The translations under genes and the position numbers were made by a program. A stretch of 64,000 nucleotides of DNA from Pseudohalocynthiibacter aestuariivivens (GTDB lineage: Bacteria; Pseudomonadota; Alphaproteobacteria; Rhodobacterales; Rhodobacteraceae), in the NCBI RefSeq assembly GCF_018457175.1, contig NZ_JAGFNU010000003.1, positions 248,001 to 312,000 on the forward strand, written 5' to 3'. Below the pieces are notes generated by a model, which saw only the letters and a program-made list of their open reading frames with translations, was not told where the DNA came from and ran no database searches. Positions 41,901 to 48,024 of the stretch are shown piece by piece (the stretch's first letter is position 1; the number at the start of each line of letters is the position of its first letter).

Positions 41901-42357
41901 CCATAATGTAACATGGCCCATCTTTACGATGTGCTACTGGATGCCGACTGAACCCCATCTCCGGGGATTTCCCATCTACCGGTCCCCCCTCGACCCACTT
42001 GTAAACAGGTAGCTCTGTCGAAAACCATTTGTCTGGGCGGGTACTGCCACCTCTGCCCACGAACTGACAGCCTATGATTATCTCCGACCCACGACGCATC
42101 AGATCATCAAATTCGTGAGATTTTGGCCCCTCTACGGTCGCGTCATTCCATGTGTTCTGATTCCACGGTTCGCTGTCGCGCGCATCATCGACCCGATTAG
42201 CCGCGTTGTCGCGTTGTTCGCGAATGAGGGTTTCCTCAATGTCTATGACGTTGTCCGCAGCGACGTCTGCCTCCGGCGTACCGTCCGTGTCGTTCAGTAC
42301 TGACGCATCAAAATCAGCGTCTTCAATTACGGAATTGGGGTTGTCTTTAGTATACAT
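38974..42357 (-). CDS. Primase-helicase (AEP-like primase plus D5-type superfamily 3 helicase)
   Basis: 1127 residues from the ATG at 42357; a TTG five codons upstream is also in frame. Residues about 165-340 resemble an archaeo-eukaryotic primase, with FLALDLD as metal site and HKMRLIFPF downstream. A zinc-binding segment with CPYHDF, TRACNPS and CLRNYC lies at about 435-475. The C-terminal third is a viral-type helicase: Walker A GRQGTGKS (817-824), Walker B KIFLTCEEAFW and sensor-like VSNDEW. It should unwind and prime the element's own DNA. The first 80 residues are acidic and probably disordered. The stop codon lies in the loop of a dispersed hairpin. Confidence 0.88.
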   Translation of the reverse strand: MYTKDNPNSVIEDADFDASVLNDTDGTPEADVAADNVIDIEETLIREQRDNAANRVDDARDSEPWNQNTWNDATVEGPKSHEFDDLMRRGSEIIIGCQFVGRGGSTRPDKWFSTELPVYKWVEGGPVDGKSPEMGFSRHPVAHRKDGPCYIMGGNGDTGKRFASTIISMDFLALDLDASGDIETIKEKVRVSGLTCFLYTSFNHLKTKDDTMRDNVVKHTKCDGDPTEADLQSFLEAKKGFSVYFAAQCNLTGEFTDDMGKQRLTYSTPPQHKMRLIFPFKDRVILRDWGNTERERLDLWSRKIWGMAKTLDVVPDGSCTDPSRLFYRGAHPEGADFEAVIFRGESLAFEDVPEATKQDFKNAPSNPFEQAGANTNRKSSIPEVTVEYEGEIIDVTKLYRRYGKRWDLTSIIDTFGEDIFLKGGAAGDETAHTRCPYHDFHTNEDGAATRACNPSGAMGDDPEDYASWKCLRNYCQSNDHKLVHMLAQSIENDWLDPVFLSDPDFMFDLPDGKEEASFACLTPIEELGETEARAFWRENGTDDDDGVKAETLSQQLTELGVRPTYVREHVEDAKSHVARQLMERDEDKKRNPLDADPHSPDAIGGQDMPVALQPLHDEDLVTASGFLVDAEAENAKVFREHGLNFKDDAAYLKLKNIVSDQIAAATTDRFDYVVMDGEARVAMRYGPGEPVRLWREATLSKLYKNRAVSYTKEDGKIGFVEPDKVFFHNRRRATYMGTCFEPEPVKGQRAFRTRAEYNLWTGFAVEGVEGDWSKLREHIKENICENDEKIFNWVMTWLASLFARPGVKIPSAIAVRGRQGTGKSKVFDWIRKAIGCGALKVSSGRHLTGNFNAHLDGKIFLTCEEAFWAGDKSAGGVMKDLISSDTLQIESKHVNLIERPNYVNLAFVSNDEWMVPVDKEDARRFLVLTCSEAKIQDAKYFGAIDDQMENGGIEAMVHELTNWNPADVDLTWDSLRAPPATIYLREQAGMGLAGSAARLMDIIVSGELSGRMPDGDVFHYNLSEEEETIVAQPHFNQALSDGSRAFGNKAAEILSATKSLLGNNAFSGENKRVVEYLGEIDDDSRAVKKTDTRKKYISFPSLNDLQDVLLRYGRDAGEGKTETVQTA

Positions 42358-42385
42358 ATTCTGCTCTCTCAATCGGCCTACTGCC

Positions 42386-42414
42386 GTATTATTTTATTTT
42401 ACCATTTGGTAAAA
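42386..42414 (-). promoter_or_regulatory. Primase promoter with palindromic operator
   Basis: On the minus strand TTTACC (complement of 42408-42413) and TAATAC (complement of 42386-42391) are 16 nt apart and would start RNA about 20 nt before the primase ATG. The perfect palindrome TTTTACCA-TT-TGGTAAAA at 42397-42414 covers the -35 and spacer, so a repressor bound there would shut the promoter. Confidence 0.6.
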
Positions 42415-42426
42415 ATACTTGTTAAA

Positions 42427-42525
42427 GAGCCAGTGATGTGATACACATAATCAAACGACTGGCTCGTTTCTGTTCTCGTAGTTCCTACCCCCCCACTGTT
42501 TCTGCAGCGGGGGGTTTTCTTTTTG
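42427..42525 (+). ncRNA. Candidate structured RNA divergent from the primase
   Basis: On the plus strand GAGCCAGT (42427-42434) pairs with ACTGGCTC (42458-42465). Inside its loop ATGTG-ATA-CACAT forms a second stem. A strong terminator follows at 42487-42525. No frame of useful length is present. An RNA of about 100 nt running opposite to the replication operon could act as an antisense control RNA, but no clear promoter is seen. Confidence 0.4.
42487..42525 (+). terminator. Rho-independent terminator, plus strand
   Basis: A run of seven C (42488-42494) pairs with six G (42509-42514), followed by TTTTCTTTTT. The U-run is on the plus strand, so it stops rightward transcripts only. No plus-strand gene is seen upstream, which supports a short RNA there. 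Confidence 0.75.
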
Positions 42526-42540
42526 CCACTGGGCTTATCT

Positions 42541-42566
42541 GAGCCTTTTGGCTCGCTCTTTTTTTA
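42541..42566 (+). terminator. Second terminator-like hairpin, plus strand
   Basis: GAGCC-TTTT-GGCTC at 42541-42554 followed by GCTCTTTTTTTA. Together with the preceding hairpin it makes a tandem terminator. Confidence 0.65.
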
Positions 42567-42585
42567 AGGTAATTGGGTGACAGCC

Positions 42586-42642
42586 CATCCCGCTGACGCG
42601 GGATGAAAATCTGTCGGTGTGGTAGTACCCCGCGTTAGCGGG
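42586..42642. repeat. Two members of the dispersed hairpin family
   Basis: CATCCCGC-TGAC-GCGGGATG (42586-42605, 8-bp stem, the longest of the family) and CCCGC-GTTA-GCGGG (42629-42642). They have opposite orientation, as shown by the TGAC and GTTA loops. Confidence 0.8.
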
Positions 42643-42777
42643 ATACCGCCTTTTCATGGCGCTTTAGATGTTGCGCTGGCAGTTTTGCCACTGTCGTTCT
42701 TCTCCCTCAAAATTGTGTCCGGGGGGCGTCTGAATTGTGGCAGAGGTGTGCTAATATATTGATTATATTGAATATTT

Positions 42778-43083
42778 TCAGCTTGAAGCGTTTTTAATGC
42801 TTGCAAACACGGGCGTCCAGTCAGACTGGACTTCCTTCAGGATACCCCACGGGATATCTAGAGGCTCAACGATGATTGGAGCGCGATACCCGCCCCACCA
42901 GCCATCATTCCCACGTTTCCACCCACCCGCATACAGGGCTGACACTACAACCTCTGCACCACCGAATAATGCACACAGTTCAGAAAAGTCTTCGGGCGTT
43001 AGCTGAAAATGCTTCCGTTTGCCTTCGTTCTAAATGTTTTGTTGTTCTGCCAAAACTGCGGCAATATCGTCTGCTATTCTCAT
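42778..43083 (-). pseudogene. 100-residue gene with one in-frame TAG (nonsense or readthrough)
   Basis: The frame starts MRIADDIAAVLAEQQNI, meets TAG at 43030-43032, and continues without any other stop to TGA at 42778. The second part is protein-like: HFQLTPEDFSELCALFGGAE, then GGWKRGNDGWWGGYRAP and IVEPLDIPWGILKEVQSDW. No good start codon lies just after the TAG. It lies between the operon ending at 43246 and the primase gene. Either a decayed gene or a gene whose TAG is read. See the second case at 44215-44460. Confidence 0.55.
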
Positions 43084-43245
43084 AATCGTATTCCGTTCTG
43101 GATTCCTAACTTTGCGCTGTGTGTCGGGGATGGATGCGGGCAGCGCTTACGCATCCAGTCGGGACGTGGTCGGCGGGGAGTTCTGGGAGAGAACTCAACC
43201 CGCCCCCATCGTGGCTGCAGGAGGAACGATCAGCCACTAGGATTC

Positions 43246-43740
43246 TTATTTCGCTAGAAGCCCGCAGGCCGCACACAGGCGAGGTCTCTCTCGTTCGGGG
43301 ATACGTCCACCCAAACTTTTCAAGCTCGACTTCTCTGCGTTGCTCAGAAGGCGTAAGGACATCAGAACTGAAAGACCCTCTCGACGTGTCAGATTGAATT
43401 TCTCCAGATCAGACTCATCCACGATTTTTTCAGCGATGGTCTTCAAGCGCTGGGCATCTACCCAATCGGCCAGAACTCCAGCTCCACTTTCCTCGAAGCC
43501 CTCTAGCGTCGACGTTTTGACACCACTTCTAGACTGAACTTCTTCCAAACTAGTTAGTAGGTCTTCTAGAGAAGCCACCAGCGAAACGAGCGCGCGTATG
43601 ACGTTCGCGCTCTCTTTAATGGCTAATCTCAGATAAGGCGTCGGATCATTATCACCTTCGCTCTCGCTGCTCAGCACGGCTTGCTTCATTGTGCGACGGC
43701 TGGAATTCAAAACCCAGAGAAGGTGATTCAGGTTATCCAT
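43246..43740 (-). CDS. Hypothetical protein of the replication operon
   Basis: 164 residues from the ATG at 43740, which overlaps the previous gene by 8 nt. The protein is helical and leucine-rich with ANVIRALVSLVASLEDLLTS and LEEVQ, and a C-terminal CAACGLLAK in which a CxxC pair is seen. I do not recognise a family. Its place directly after a terminase-small-like gene suggests a phage-type or DNA-handling role. Confidence 0.65.
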   Translation of the reverse strand: MDNLNHLLWVLNSSRRTMKQAVLSSESEGDNDPTPYLRLAIKESANVIRALVSLVASLEDLLTSLEEVQSRSGVKTSTLEGFEESGAGVLADWVDAQRLKTIAEKIVDESDLEKFNLTRREGLSVLMSLRLLSNAEKSSLKSLGGRIPERERPRLCAACGLLAK

Positions 43741-44218
43741 GATGGCACTGACACCATAGACTCGGCACCACCGGCGCGTCACACAGCGCGCTAACGCGCG
43801 TATCTGCTTCATCAATCGACTGGAGTGCATCAAGCCGCGATTTCATCTTACTGATGCTGCTGACCAGCGCGGTCTTAAGATTGGCAGAATCTGAATCAAG
43901 ACCGTTCCTCTCGCACAATTCCGCCAGAAACCGTAGGTCAGTGATCGTGTTGTTCAGCGTGTCGACAAGGCTATCACGTGTGTGTGCCGTCTCGTCAATC
44001 TGGAGAGATGCAGCACGTTCCCTACGCAGATACGCAACTCTCGCGATCACATCAGGCCTATGAAATACCTTGTACGCCAATTGTGCGGAGTTACGGCCCG
44101 ACCCAAATACCTTCTGATAAATGGCGGTACGAGACAGGTCACCGGACGCCGCGATTCTGCAAATTTGCTCGTGCTTCGTGTTCTTCAGCGGTGTGCTACC
44201 AAGTTCCGTACCGGTCAT
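43733..44218 (-). CDS. Terminase small subunit-like DNA-binding protein
   Basis: 161 residues. HEQICRIAASGDLSRTAIYQ followed by KVFGSGRNSAQLAYKVFHRP and DVIARVAYLRRERAASL has the pattern of phage terminase small subunits (helix-turn-helix, then a conserved stretch leading into a long helix). The second half is helical and may oligomerise. It starts in an ATGA overlap with the TAG-interrupted gene and ends in an 8-nt overlap with the next gene. No large terminase is in the window, so packaging by a helper phage is a speculation. Confidence 0.5.
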   Translation of the reverse strand: MTGTELGSTPLKNTKHEQICRIAASGDLSRTAIYQKVFGSGRNSAQLAYKVFHRPDVIARVAYLRRERAASLQIDETAHTRDSLVDTLNNTITDLRFLAELCERNGLDSDSANLKTALVSSISKMKSRLDALQSIDEADTRVSALCDAPVVPSLWCQCHHG

Positions 44219-44460
44219 AGCGGTAGGGCCACGGAACGGGGCGTCAAATCGGGGCGGGACGCGATAAATTCGGCAACTTCACGGGGCAACCTCTCAGCTT
44301 CCTAAGCAACTAACTTCGAGAAGATTTTGGCAGGTAAGCTCTCCCGGGCAATTTGTCCGCGCTGACGTCGGATACGCGCCGATTTCTCCGCGACGGTTTC
44401 GCGCATGGGCTTATCGGTGTAACCGGTCAACTCAATCATGCTTGAAAAGAAACCATTCAT
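44215..44460 (-). pseudogene. 81-codon gene with one in-frame TAG and ATGA overlaps on both sides
   Basis: Starts MNGFFSSMIELTGYTDKPM in an ATGA overlap with the upstream gene. It reads 52 codons to TAG (44302-44304), then continues EAERLPREVAEFIASRPDL to a TGA that overlaps the ATG of the next gene, again as ATGA. Such exact coupling at both ends argues that the whole frame is or was one gene. If TAG stops translation, the product has 52 residues and coupling to the next gene is lost. No domain is recognised. Confidence 0.6.
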
Positions 44461-44876
44461 GAGTCTGATTCCTCACCATTTTCAATTCCAAATTTTCTCG
44501 CATAGTCGAGCCTTGCCTTGGAATTTGGGAGCTTCGACATTTCTATCTGGTGCGGCGTCATTTCGCGTTGGGGCTTACTCGCGATCCAGTGCCCGACCTT
44601 TGCTGAAGATTCCACGATTTCGGAAATCGCCCCCTCAACGTCGAGGGGATAGTCATCATCCGCCAAAGTGTACAACTTCACGGAATGTAAAGCCGCCACC
44701 TCATCGCTGGACGGGCTTATGGCATGGATAGATGCGCACGCAACTGAGATTTTCTGTACTGCCGACATCAATCGAGAAACGCGCTGGGCTGAGAGATTGG
44801 ATAGAAGCCCTTCGAGTGCTCCGGTAGCTCTCTCGTTAAAAGCGATGTGTCGGTCGGTTATTGTGAAGTCGGACAT
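44457..44876 (-). CDS. Hypothetical protein of the replication operon
   Basis: 139 residues, helical, starting MSDFTITDRHIAFNERATGA. The ATG directly follows the TAA of the upstream gene, and the TGA overlaps the next start by 4 nt. The C-terminus QREMTPHQIEMSKLPNSKAR is basic. No family is recognised. Confidence 0.65.
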   Translation of the reverse strand: MSDFTITDRHIAFNERATGALEGLLSNLSAQRVSRLMSAVQKISVACASIHAISPSSDEVAALHSVKLYTLADDDYPLDVEGAISEIVESSAKVGHWIASKPQREMTPHQIEMSKLPNSKARLDYARKFGIENGEESDS

Positions 44877-45425
44877 TTAAGCCACCTTTGATTGAGTTTG
44901 ATAAGCATTGTGAAGATTTGCGGTGTAAAACTGGAGCGAGAATGCCCGCCATTCGGATTCCAGCATGGGTATTGCGTCTGACTGCCCTGTCAGGATGTAT
45001 CGGAGTACGTCAGGATGAAGATGTAAGACATGTGTCACGATTGAGTGCACTGGCGTCGACCAGAACGCCGTGACCAGTCCGGTCACGAAGGCAATCTGAA
45101 CGCGCTGCAGCCGTTCGAGTTCTGGCTGTGTGAAGGTGGTAAGGAGTTCAGCAGCACGTGCCGTGGCATCGTCGCCAAGATCGACACCGGGTTCGGAATG
45201 GATTCTCGCAGCAACATCCGCAGCAACAAGCGATTCAATCTCAACAGTACTGAGACCCTTTTTTCGGGCTTGCCGTAGGCGGACCACCGTATTCGACAGC
45301 CGATAGAATTTGGTGTGTCCCCGGCGTTCTGATGGGAGACCTCTAAGCCACCCGCGTAATGCACGCATTGTGGATGGGATCAGGGCATGGATAGCCGGTG
45401 TGGGAAGTGAATAGATGTCAGTCAA
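44877..45425 (-). CDS. Hypothetical protein, first gene of the replication operon
   Basis: 182 residues from a TTG at 45425. This start is chosen because AGGAGG lies 8 nt upstream; the open frame extends further but without a site. GHTKFYRLSNTVVRLRQARK and KGLSTVEIESLVAADVAARI could form a helix-turn-helix, but I cannot assign a family. The region upstream has direct and inverted repeats likely to be an operator. Confidence 0.6.
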   Translation of the reverse strand: MTDIYSLPTPAIHALIPSTMRALRGWLRGLPSERRGHTKFYRLSNTVVRLRQARKKGLSTVEIESLVAADVAARIHSEPGVDLGDDATARAAELLTTFTQPELERLQRVQIAFVTGLVTAFWSTPVHSIVTHVLHLHPDVLRYILTGQSDAIPMLESEWRAFSLQFYTANLHNAYQTQSKVA

Positions 45426-45769
45426 AACGCTGACCTCCTGAATATGGGAAGATTTCGGGTGAAGAGTGAAAAAACCATCACCTCGTATGCACATGTCTAG
45501 CACACTGATTCGTAAAAAGCAATCACGCCAGCACAAAACGGGTCATTTTGCAAGCATTTTCTTCCGGCCCCGATGTCACATAGGATGACACAGGGAATGA
45601 CACACAGAATGACATTGTGAATTAGAGTGGCAAAATCGTGTCATTCTAAGTGAAATTATGCTTTATTGTCAGTATGTTAGACGATAGTATCGTTTGATAT
45701 TCTGAAATGCACAGTTTAGACTAACGATGCCGCGACTTCCGTGGTGGTAAACAAAAGAAAGTACAGGCA
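45426..45769. other. 344-nt divergent intergenic region
   Basis: Between the replication operon (minus) and a 52-residue gene (plus). Contains the repeated TGACAC motif described separately and an AT-rich stretch at 45655-45710. Promoters for both sides are expected here; none is clear enough to place. Confidence 0.4.
45572..45648. promoter_or_regulatory. Repeated operator-like motif between divergent genes
   Basis: GATGACACA, AATGACACA and GAATGACATT lie in direct order about 12 bp apart (45584-45616). An inverted copy, GTGTCATTC, lies near 45638-45646, and a related GATGTCACA at 45572. The array sits between the operon starting at 45425 and the small gene at 45770. It may control both or be a second origin-like element. 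Confidence 0.5.
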
Positions 45770-45928
45770 ATGACTTTGAACGAGATGATCATACGCGTGA
45801 CTGACGAAGTAAAAACGTTGGGAGAGAAGGAACTGGATGCCAACAATATTCAACGGCTGGAAGTCTCACTGAAAGAAGCCGCCGGTCTTCTAGGCATGGC
45901 GCAATTGGTTAAGGAAGTGGATATCTAG
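45770..45928 (+). CDS. 52-residue small acidic/helical protein
   Basis: Starts MTLNEMIIRVTDEVKTLGEK and continues helically through LDANNIQRLEVSLKEAAGLL to TAG. The regular spacing of leucines suggests a coiled or amphipathic helix, as in small phage or plasmid regulators. The ribosome site is weak (AGG 5 nt upstream). The frame has protein-like composition, and the operator-like array lies upstream. The function is unknown. Confidence 0.5.
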   Translation: MTLNEMIIRVTDEVKTLGEKELDANNIQRLEVSLKEAAGLLGMAQLVKEVDI

Positions 45929-45974
45929 AAGACGTGACTACTGGTTCCCCTCGGACATCCGGATATTCGATGTA

Positions 45975-46280
45975 TTAGTTCGACGCGCCGAATTGATTCG
46001 ACAAGAACTGAACGATCGCATCTCGCGCCTCCTTATCCGGTGCATGATGTCGTGTAAGAAATACATCCAGTGCCTTCGGACCAGCCTCATTCAGCAGTCT
46101 TCGACTGAAGGAGAGCATAACGGCTGGGCCGTGGCAGAAGACACACCTAGCCCCGATAAGAGCAACCGGTGACGGTTGATCGATAGGTTGAAAGGCGTCC
46201 TTCTGTTCTTGGCCAGACACGCGCCCCGCGAGTGCAATCGATAGGGCAAGGACGTACGCAAAATAACGTAGCAGCACCAT
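45975..46280 (-). CDS. Small c-type cytochrome
   Basis: 101 residues from the ATG at 46280 (GGAGG 5 nt upstream). A signal peptide (VLLRYFAYVLALSIALAG) is followed by one heme c site, CVFCH, in ALIGARCVFCHGPAVML. No methionine ligand context is certain. A perfect FNR box lies 77 nt upstream, so expression should rise when oxygen falls. It is the first of three FNR-linked cytochromes in the cargo segment. Confidence 0.75.
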   Translation of the reverse strand: MVLLRYFAYVLALSIALAGRVSGQEQKDAFQPIDQPSPVALIGARCVFCHGPAVMLSFSRRLLNEAGPKALDVFLTRHHAPDKEARDAIVQFLSNQFGASN

Positions 46281-46356
46281 GCGAGCCTCCATATCTGGCA
46301 CAGCATCGAAGCTGATCGAATGGAAACATACTAATCAGCTATGGGAATGCGCTGCA

Positions 46357-46370
46357 TTGATTGTAATCAA
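46357..46370. promoter_or_regulatory. FNR box upstream of small cytochrome c
   Basis: TTGAT-TGTA-ATCAA is a perfect FNR/FnrL palindrome, 77 nt before the start of the gene at 46280. Rhodobacterales use FnrL at such sites for microoxic respiration genes. Confidence 0.75.
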
Positions 46371-46699
46371 AATCAGGACGGAAAGGCACAGATTTAGTAC
46401 GTCTGCTCTGGGCTTATTCTGTTGAAAAACTCCAGTTTCGGGCCTAATCGATGCACTTTTTTGCCATGCAGGCCGATTAGTTAGTTTTGGCGAAGGGGTC
46501 GGCCAAACGCAATCTTCGACGCTGCTGGGCGACCGCATCAAGTCTGGTTCATAATCCTATCTAACTTTCGCCGGTCGCGCGTTTCCACCGGAAATTCGTG
46601 ATTTTCAGAATTCGGTGTTTTTCAACATGGCGTAATCTGAAACTGGCTCTGCAAATTGATTGGTAGACTGTGTCCGCAACCATATGAAGGAGTTGACAG

Positions 46700-46732
46700 A
46701 TGGAATATTTTTCTGGTCTCGCATCACGGTGA
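46700..46732 (+). pseudogene. Truncated 5' end of an IS110-type transposase
   Basis: MEYFSGL at the start of a frame with a good ribosome site (GAAGGAG) matches the N-terminus common in IS110-family transposases (MEYFxGLDVS). The frame then breaks off at TGA after ten codons. Short, so only a suggestion of past IS activity. Confidence 0.35.
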
Positions 46733-46977
46733 GACTGGCCGACCGGTGAGGAAAGCCGGAATGGAGTGAATGAATTGTTATACAACAAATCGACGCTGGT
46801 CAGATCGCGACAATATTAAGCTCACAAATTTAATTCAGACTACGGATTTACCCATTCAAAAATGCCTGCATTTAGGAAAAGCTTCTAAATAGCGAAGCGA
46901 AGAGTCGCATGAATACCGCATATGAAATGGCAACTTAATCCGAAAGCAGGCATAAGTTTGTTTTGAACGGTCAGGCA

Positions 46978-46991
46978 TTGATCTGAGTCAA
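46978..46991. promoter_or_regulatory. FNR-like box upstream of the CBS-domain gene
   Basis: TTGAT-CTGA-GTCAA differs from the FNR consensus in one half-site base. It lies 72 nt before the ATG at 47063. Confidence 0.55.
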
Positions 46992-47062
46992 AACTACAAG
47001 CTTCATTGAATGATATAAAGATTAAATGAGCCACTTCACATCCCGCAAGAAAGCAGGAGAAA

Positions 47063-47491
47063 ATGGTAACAGTAAATCAATTACTCAACGAAAAGGGGCG
47101 CAATGTTCTGATGGTTGGGCCAGATGATACTGTGCTGGATGCTATATCAAAAATGGCATCTAACGACGTTGGATCACTCGTTGTATTAGAGAACGGAGAA
47201 CTGGTCGGTATCATTACCGAACGGCACTACGCACGGAATGTGTTCCTAAAAGGCAGATCATCGCCAAAAACAACCGTCGGCGAGATTATGTCAACCCGTG
47301 TTGTCTGTGTAAAACCCGAGCAATCTGTCGAAGAATGTATGGCAGTCATGACCGAAAACGGTGTGCGCCATCTGCCCGTTTTAGAAGAGAATCGAGTGAT
47401 TGGACTCATTTCGATTGGTGACCTCGTAAAGTCTATAATCAGCGATCAGAAGTTTGTCATCGAACAGCTTGAGCATTACATCTCCGGCTAG
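47063..47491 (+). CDS. CBS-domain pair protein
   Basis: 142 residues made of two CBS motifs: SDVGSLVVLENGELVGIIT-type strands in the first half (NDVGSLVVLENGELVGIITE) and GVRHLPVLEENRVIGLISIG in the second. Such stand-alone pairs bind adenine nucleotides and report energy state to partners. The start has AGGAG 5 nt upstream. The FNR-like box suggests low-oxygen control. Confidence 0.88.
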   Translation: MVTVNQLLNEKGRNVLMVGPDDTVLDAISKMASNDVGSLVVLENGELVGIITERHYARNVFLKGRSSPKTTVGEIMSTRVVCVKPEQSVEECMAVMTENGVRHLPVLEENRVIGLISIGDLVKSIISDQKFVIEQLEHYISG

Positions 47492-48024
47492 CGACTCCCG
47501 GCCCTGCTGCTACCCCACCTTCTTCTAGGAATTGGACGACTGCGGTTTGTGGTCGCTTCAAGCAGACGCAGCAGAATACCGGAGCTGGCGGTCGCCACGC
47601 TAGAAGCTGAGAATGTCTTAGTGTTCTGAGCGATGCAACAGATTTATCTCGACCACAACGCCAGCACGTCGATCGCGCCTGAGGTCACTGCGGATCGCCC
47701 GAAGGAGCTCTGTGCGGCAATCCGGGCCTTTACAGGAAATGGCGTTTCTTATCACTAGTTCTTGAAAATTTGGCCTTGAGGCCTTATAATCAAAGGGTAG
47801 ATCATGCTCACTATGGTTCGCTTGCGGAGGCGCAAAATATCGTGGTGAAGGGCGCGCAAACGCGCACTGTCAGCGAGACTAGTCAAGCTTTTGAATACCG
47901 TTCTCTGATGCTACGTGAAACGGATTCATCGGTTCAACAAAACACTTACATTACCCTTCAGCCGTGAACATTCACGGCATACGAGTAGCCGTTTTGGTCG
48001 CTCATCAACCGAATGGAGGAAGAG
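47492..48024. other. 533-nt gap between CBS genes
   Basis: Contains the cysteine desulfurase remnant and otherwise no gene I trust. A 65-codon frame starting at a TTG (47770) has no ribosome site and looks accidental. Confidence 0.4.
47633..47758 (+). pseudogene. Remnant of a cysteine desulfurase (NifS/IscS-type)
   Basis: 41 codons: QQIYLDHNASTSIAPEV is the well-known N-terminus of cysteine desulfurases (YLDxNATTPxxPxV), and FTGNGVSYH resembles the following GNPSSxH. It stops at TAG. The PLP domain is absent, so this is a fragment left by rearrangement. Confidence 0.6.

Larger units (their letters stand above)
46281..47062. other. 782-nt cargo spacer with transposon debris
   Basis: Holds the two FNR-type boxes, the start of an IS110-like transposase frame at 46700, and two copies of a TTTTTCAACA-like motif (near 46423 inverted and 46618), a motif often seen at insertion sequence ends. 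No intact gene is seen. Confidence 0.4.

Noticed and set aside
42427-42525. Hairpin RNA as a suppressor tRNA reading TAG
   Set aside because: It cannot be folded into a cloverleaf, has no T-loop consensus, no CTA anticodon loop and no CCA end.
42797-43006. 69-codon plus-strand frame
   Set aside because: It lies opposite the TAG-interrupted minus-strand gene, whose composition (aromatic and glycine-rich blocks, GGWKRGNDGWWGG) is much more protein-like.
43084-43245. Short minus-strand frame starting VADRSSCSHDGGG
   Set aside because: Composition is not protein-like, it has no ribosome site and ends at a TAG without a convincing continuation; not counted as a third TAG case.
46561-46788. 75-codon minus-strand frame
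   Set aside because: No ribosome site and no domain; it overlaps the transposase remnant on the other strand.
47770-47967. 65-codon frame between the CBS genes
   Set aside because: TTG start, no ribosome site, no domain; lies in a region of debris.
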